This document shows positions 61,428-64,000 of a stretch of DNA of 64,000 nt, in pieces (position 1 is the first letter of the stretch; every line of letters begins with the position of its first letter). The notes beneath the pieces were generated by a model. That model made no database searches and had not been told where the DNA came from. It saw only the letters and a program-made list of their open reading frames with translations. Source of the stretch: Anticarsia gemmatalis (lineage: Eukaryota; Arthropoda; Insecta; Lepidoptera; Erebidae); the NCBI RefSeq assembly GCF_050436995.1, contig NC_134762.1, positions 11,368,167 through 11,432,166 on the forward strand. The letters are read 5' to 3'. A program made the position numbers and the translations under genes.

Positions 61428-61745
61428 CACTTGGCCCGTCTGGTGGACTGAGGCTTAGGTTTTTGTCTTTCCGGAAAACCTTTCCCAGCAGCTAAACTAC
61501 TCGTACCTATATAGGGTCAAATTAATTATAATTATTTACTTCAGAACTTATGTTTAGTCGAATGTAATAAGTAATTATTTCTTCTTTATAAGTAGGTACT
61601 GGCAAGTCGTGACTTAATGAGTATCTGGAGGTCGAAGAGATAGGCCTAGAAACGCTGATGTGACTGATAGAGAACTATATGAAGTTAGTGAAGGACAGGC
61701 GGAGGATTTCGTAGGAGACCTTTGCCCAACAACAGAGCAATAAAA
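61428..61745 (+). repeat. Lepidopteran LINE 3'-end repeat, interrupted or decayed
   Basis: Two pieces match the family at 15998-16228 in the opposite orientation: GCGCACTTGGCCCGTCTGGT plus GGACTGAGGCTTAG at 61425-61458, and GTAGGAGACCTTTGCCCAAC plus AACAGAGCAATAAA at 61711-61744. About 250 bp of other sequence separates them, so this is either one interrupted copy or two fragments. Confidence 0.4.
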
Positions 61746-64000
61746 AAGGTACATAAGTACATACTAAACACTGTTACCTACCGGTATCTCAACAAACATC
61801 TTGTATTTCACTTGCTATTTTTATCAGCCCAAATTAAATTCTACCTTATAATTGATTCAGAAAATTAAACTTGTACAGACATCAAAAGGAGTTCATAACT
61901 TCGTTAGCCAATTATGGTCGGAATATAAAGGAACAATTTGGTATTTCCGAGGCGAACGTGAAGATCGAAATATCAGCGGCGCAATGTTCGTTGCCAAGGA
62001 CGAAACTTGGATGGGAAAAATAATTAGCTACTTTATTCTCACTAATAAAATAAAACCATGAAATCCATAAATCAGATTTTCTTTGATACTTTATTAATTT
62101 TTCAGTCATTCAGACAGATGCTGATTTACGAGAATAATCAATAATTGTTGAAGAGTCAAGTTATACAAATATTTTCAGAACAAATGATTTAGCTAATATT
62201 TTGTTTTAGTAAATTTAATTTAAGTTAGGCAGACAAATGGAGGACCAATACTTTTTTTTCTTGCTTTCATTTAGCCCGGAAACCAATGTTCAATCAAGCT
62301 AAAAAAGGTATGTGAGCAGAAAACAACTATCGCACAGCAAGTTAATTGCAGTAGTTCATTGATAGTCAGTACTAGGAGCGCATAGAACAACAGAGCTCAA
62401 TTACGTCGAACAAAGGACAAACATTTGTAAACATTACAAATGGAGTCGGAAGGAACGTTGTAATGTTGTCTATTTATTTACTTTGAAACGTACAACGCTA
62501 GGAAGAACGTGGTGCCAGAAATAACGCATCTCGCTCTAACCTATCAGTTATTCTCGGATCTCTCGCTCTTATTCAACGTAGACTCGAATTTCCCATGGGC
62601 CCCCATTATTAATATCGCGATGGGGAATGGATTTATTTCCAATATAATGGGTATTGGATGCAATACGCCTCGACGTGAGATATCAGAAAGAAAATTGACG
62701 TACATTATGTCAATTTGGGTTTTCATTCATCAAAATTGTTGGGTATTTTTGTTAGCAGAGCACACAATTTATTGAGTACATAAATACATAAACGTGTTTG
62801 CCTTGTTTGGTTTGGATCGGTATAGATTTATTTGAGTAAACATGAAAGGCAAATGAATGGCTTTCATGAAAACACTATTCCAAATTACATTGATATTTAG
62901 AAATAGCGGGATTTTTTATTAAAAAAAGCCGGTCTAGATCTCTATTTAATGTATGTTTGTATTGAAGAATACAAATCAAACCTTCAATGAAATTAATACA
63001 TCATCTAAAAATCAACCGCATTTGTGTAGAAAAAGAAAAATCAAAGTTATTTTCAGAATCATTTTTCATGCCATTAGAACAATTTGACATTCGATCCGCA
63101 TGAAACTCGCGAACTCCTAATAGCTTCTGCTATCCGTGGAACATAATACACGATGTGATTATTTTTATCTTTCATCTAAGAATTTACGAAGAAAATTACA
63201 AATGACACGAAAAAGTTACATTATTTTTCTTATCGTTGGTATCGATTTTTATTGGAAAATACTACTTACATTTATATTTACTCCAATAAAGTCGCGTAAC
63301 TTAATCTCGGGCATGCTAGGTACTGTTAAAAAAAGTATATAAACAAAAAACAGATTAAGTTATCAATCTATTTAGGTATCACTTTGAGAAAATTTGTCTC
63401 TATGGCACTAATAGACTTTTCCGAAGTCTTTGCTTTCCTATCACAACATTTATCTTAATCTAACTTAACTACCAAGATGAATATTAATAATGTTGTCTGT
63501 ATCAATAAAGATGTTTCCGAGAAGTTCGTGTAATTATTGTAAGATAATGTTAACATTGATTAAACTATGAGAGGAAATATTCCCAGCGCGAATTCCTGCA
63601 AGACATGCCGCCCTGGTAAGTTGGCAGTGTTGCCGACCAACTTGCGCGCTACTAACTAGTTAGCATTCCTTGGATAACAATAAATTTGGCGAATACCAAG
63701 TCTAAACAAGATGTCTGATCAGAACCTGGAAACGAAAAACTTTATTTTACATACAAGCTACGTAAAATAAATTTCTAGATAATTATATTTTGATAGACTT
63801 AAAATGATATATAACAAATAGCAAAAACAATGTGTGCCCTCGAGCTCTCGCCTACTTAAGTAGACTAAAACACAAAACTGATATAATTGATTTTAGTTAA
63901 AAGAAAAAACATATCTCAAACAACAGCAAAAATAACTCCAAAGTATGTCCAATAACAAAATAATTGACCTTTAAATACGCCCACGGTAATAAATATGAAT
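61746..64000. other. Gene-free unique DNA
   Basis: No gene is seen. Strict dispersed-motif sites lie at 62370 (TACTAGGAGCGCATAG, plus strand) and 63603 (TACCAGGGCGGCATGT, minus strand). Confidence 0.5.

Overview
The window looks like non-coding DNA from a lepidopteran (moth or butterfly) nuclear genome. It is AT-rich, has no convincing host exon, and carries a typical lepidopteran repeat set: tRNA-derived SINEs whose tails end in TTATGTATGTA, a 5S-rRNA-derived SINE, RTE-like LINE 3' ends, a Tc1/mariner element, a deleted PIF/Harbinger element, a piggyBac-like TTAA element, short palindromic MITEs and a long fold-back element. Noctuid-like affinity is a guess from repeat style only. The open reading frames present are almost all under 110 codons, start at non-ATG codons in several cases, overlap on both strands and show no recognisable domains except in transposon remnants. 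The window is best read as a gene desert or the inside of a very large intron.

Layout. 1-10.8 kb: mostly unique DNA with a few repeat scraps, a CpG-rich block near 4.3-4.6 kb and a cAMP-response-element palindrome at 6.09 kb. 10.8-12.1 kb: a stack of retroposon pieces (LINE 3' end, two tRNA-type SINE fragments, a LINE C-terminus, a near-complete SINE). 13.2-13.5 kb: a CpG-rich unique block. 15.6-18.2 kb: a 1.26-kb fold-back element with a LINE tail inside it, then a retroposon split by a 701-bp Harbinger element with TAA target duplication. 18.4-32 kb: mainly unique DNA, with an exact CTCF-type site at 24.15 kb and scattered GC-rich spots. 32.07-33.64 kb: a Tc1-like element with identical 27-bp ends and a dead transposase. 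37-40.2 kb: tRNA-SINE, 5S-SINE, an inverted LINE tail and GC-rich tandem repeats. 41.1-41.8 kb: a piggyBac-like element. 44-50 kb: a G-rich minisatellite, a MITE, a SINE, a chimeric retroposon with a 12-bp target duplication, and an RTE 3' end with an 11-bp target duplication. 52-56.7 kb: a second MITE, a 44-bp near-perfect palindrome and further SINE and retroposon copies. 56.9-64 kb: mostly unique DNA.

The signal least explained by known repeats is a dispersed bipartite motif, TACYAGG-N4-CATR, present at 17 strict sites on both strands and at more near-matches. All strict sites lie outside the recognised transposons and show no flanking similarity by eye. A hand estimate from base composition predicts roughly 0.1 strict sites in 64 kb. 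It resembles the binding site of an abundant multi-zinc-finger protein and is the best candidate here for something undescribed.
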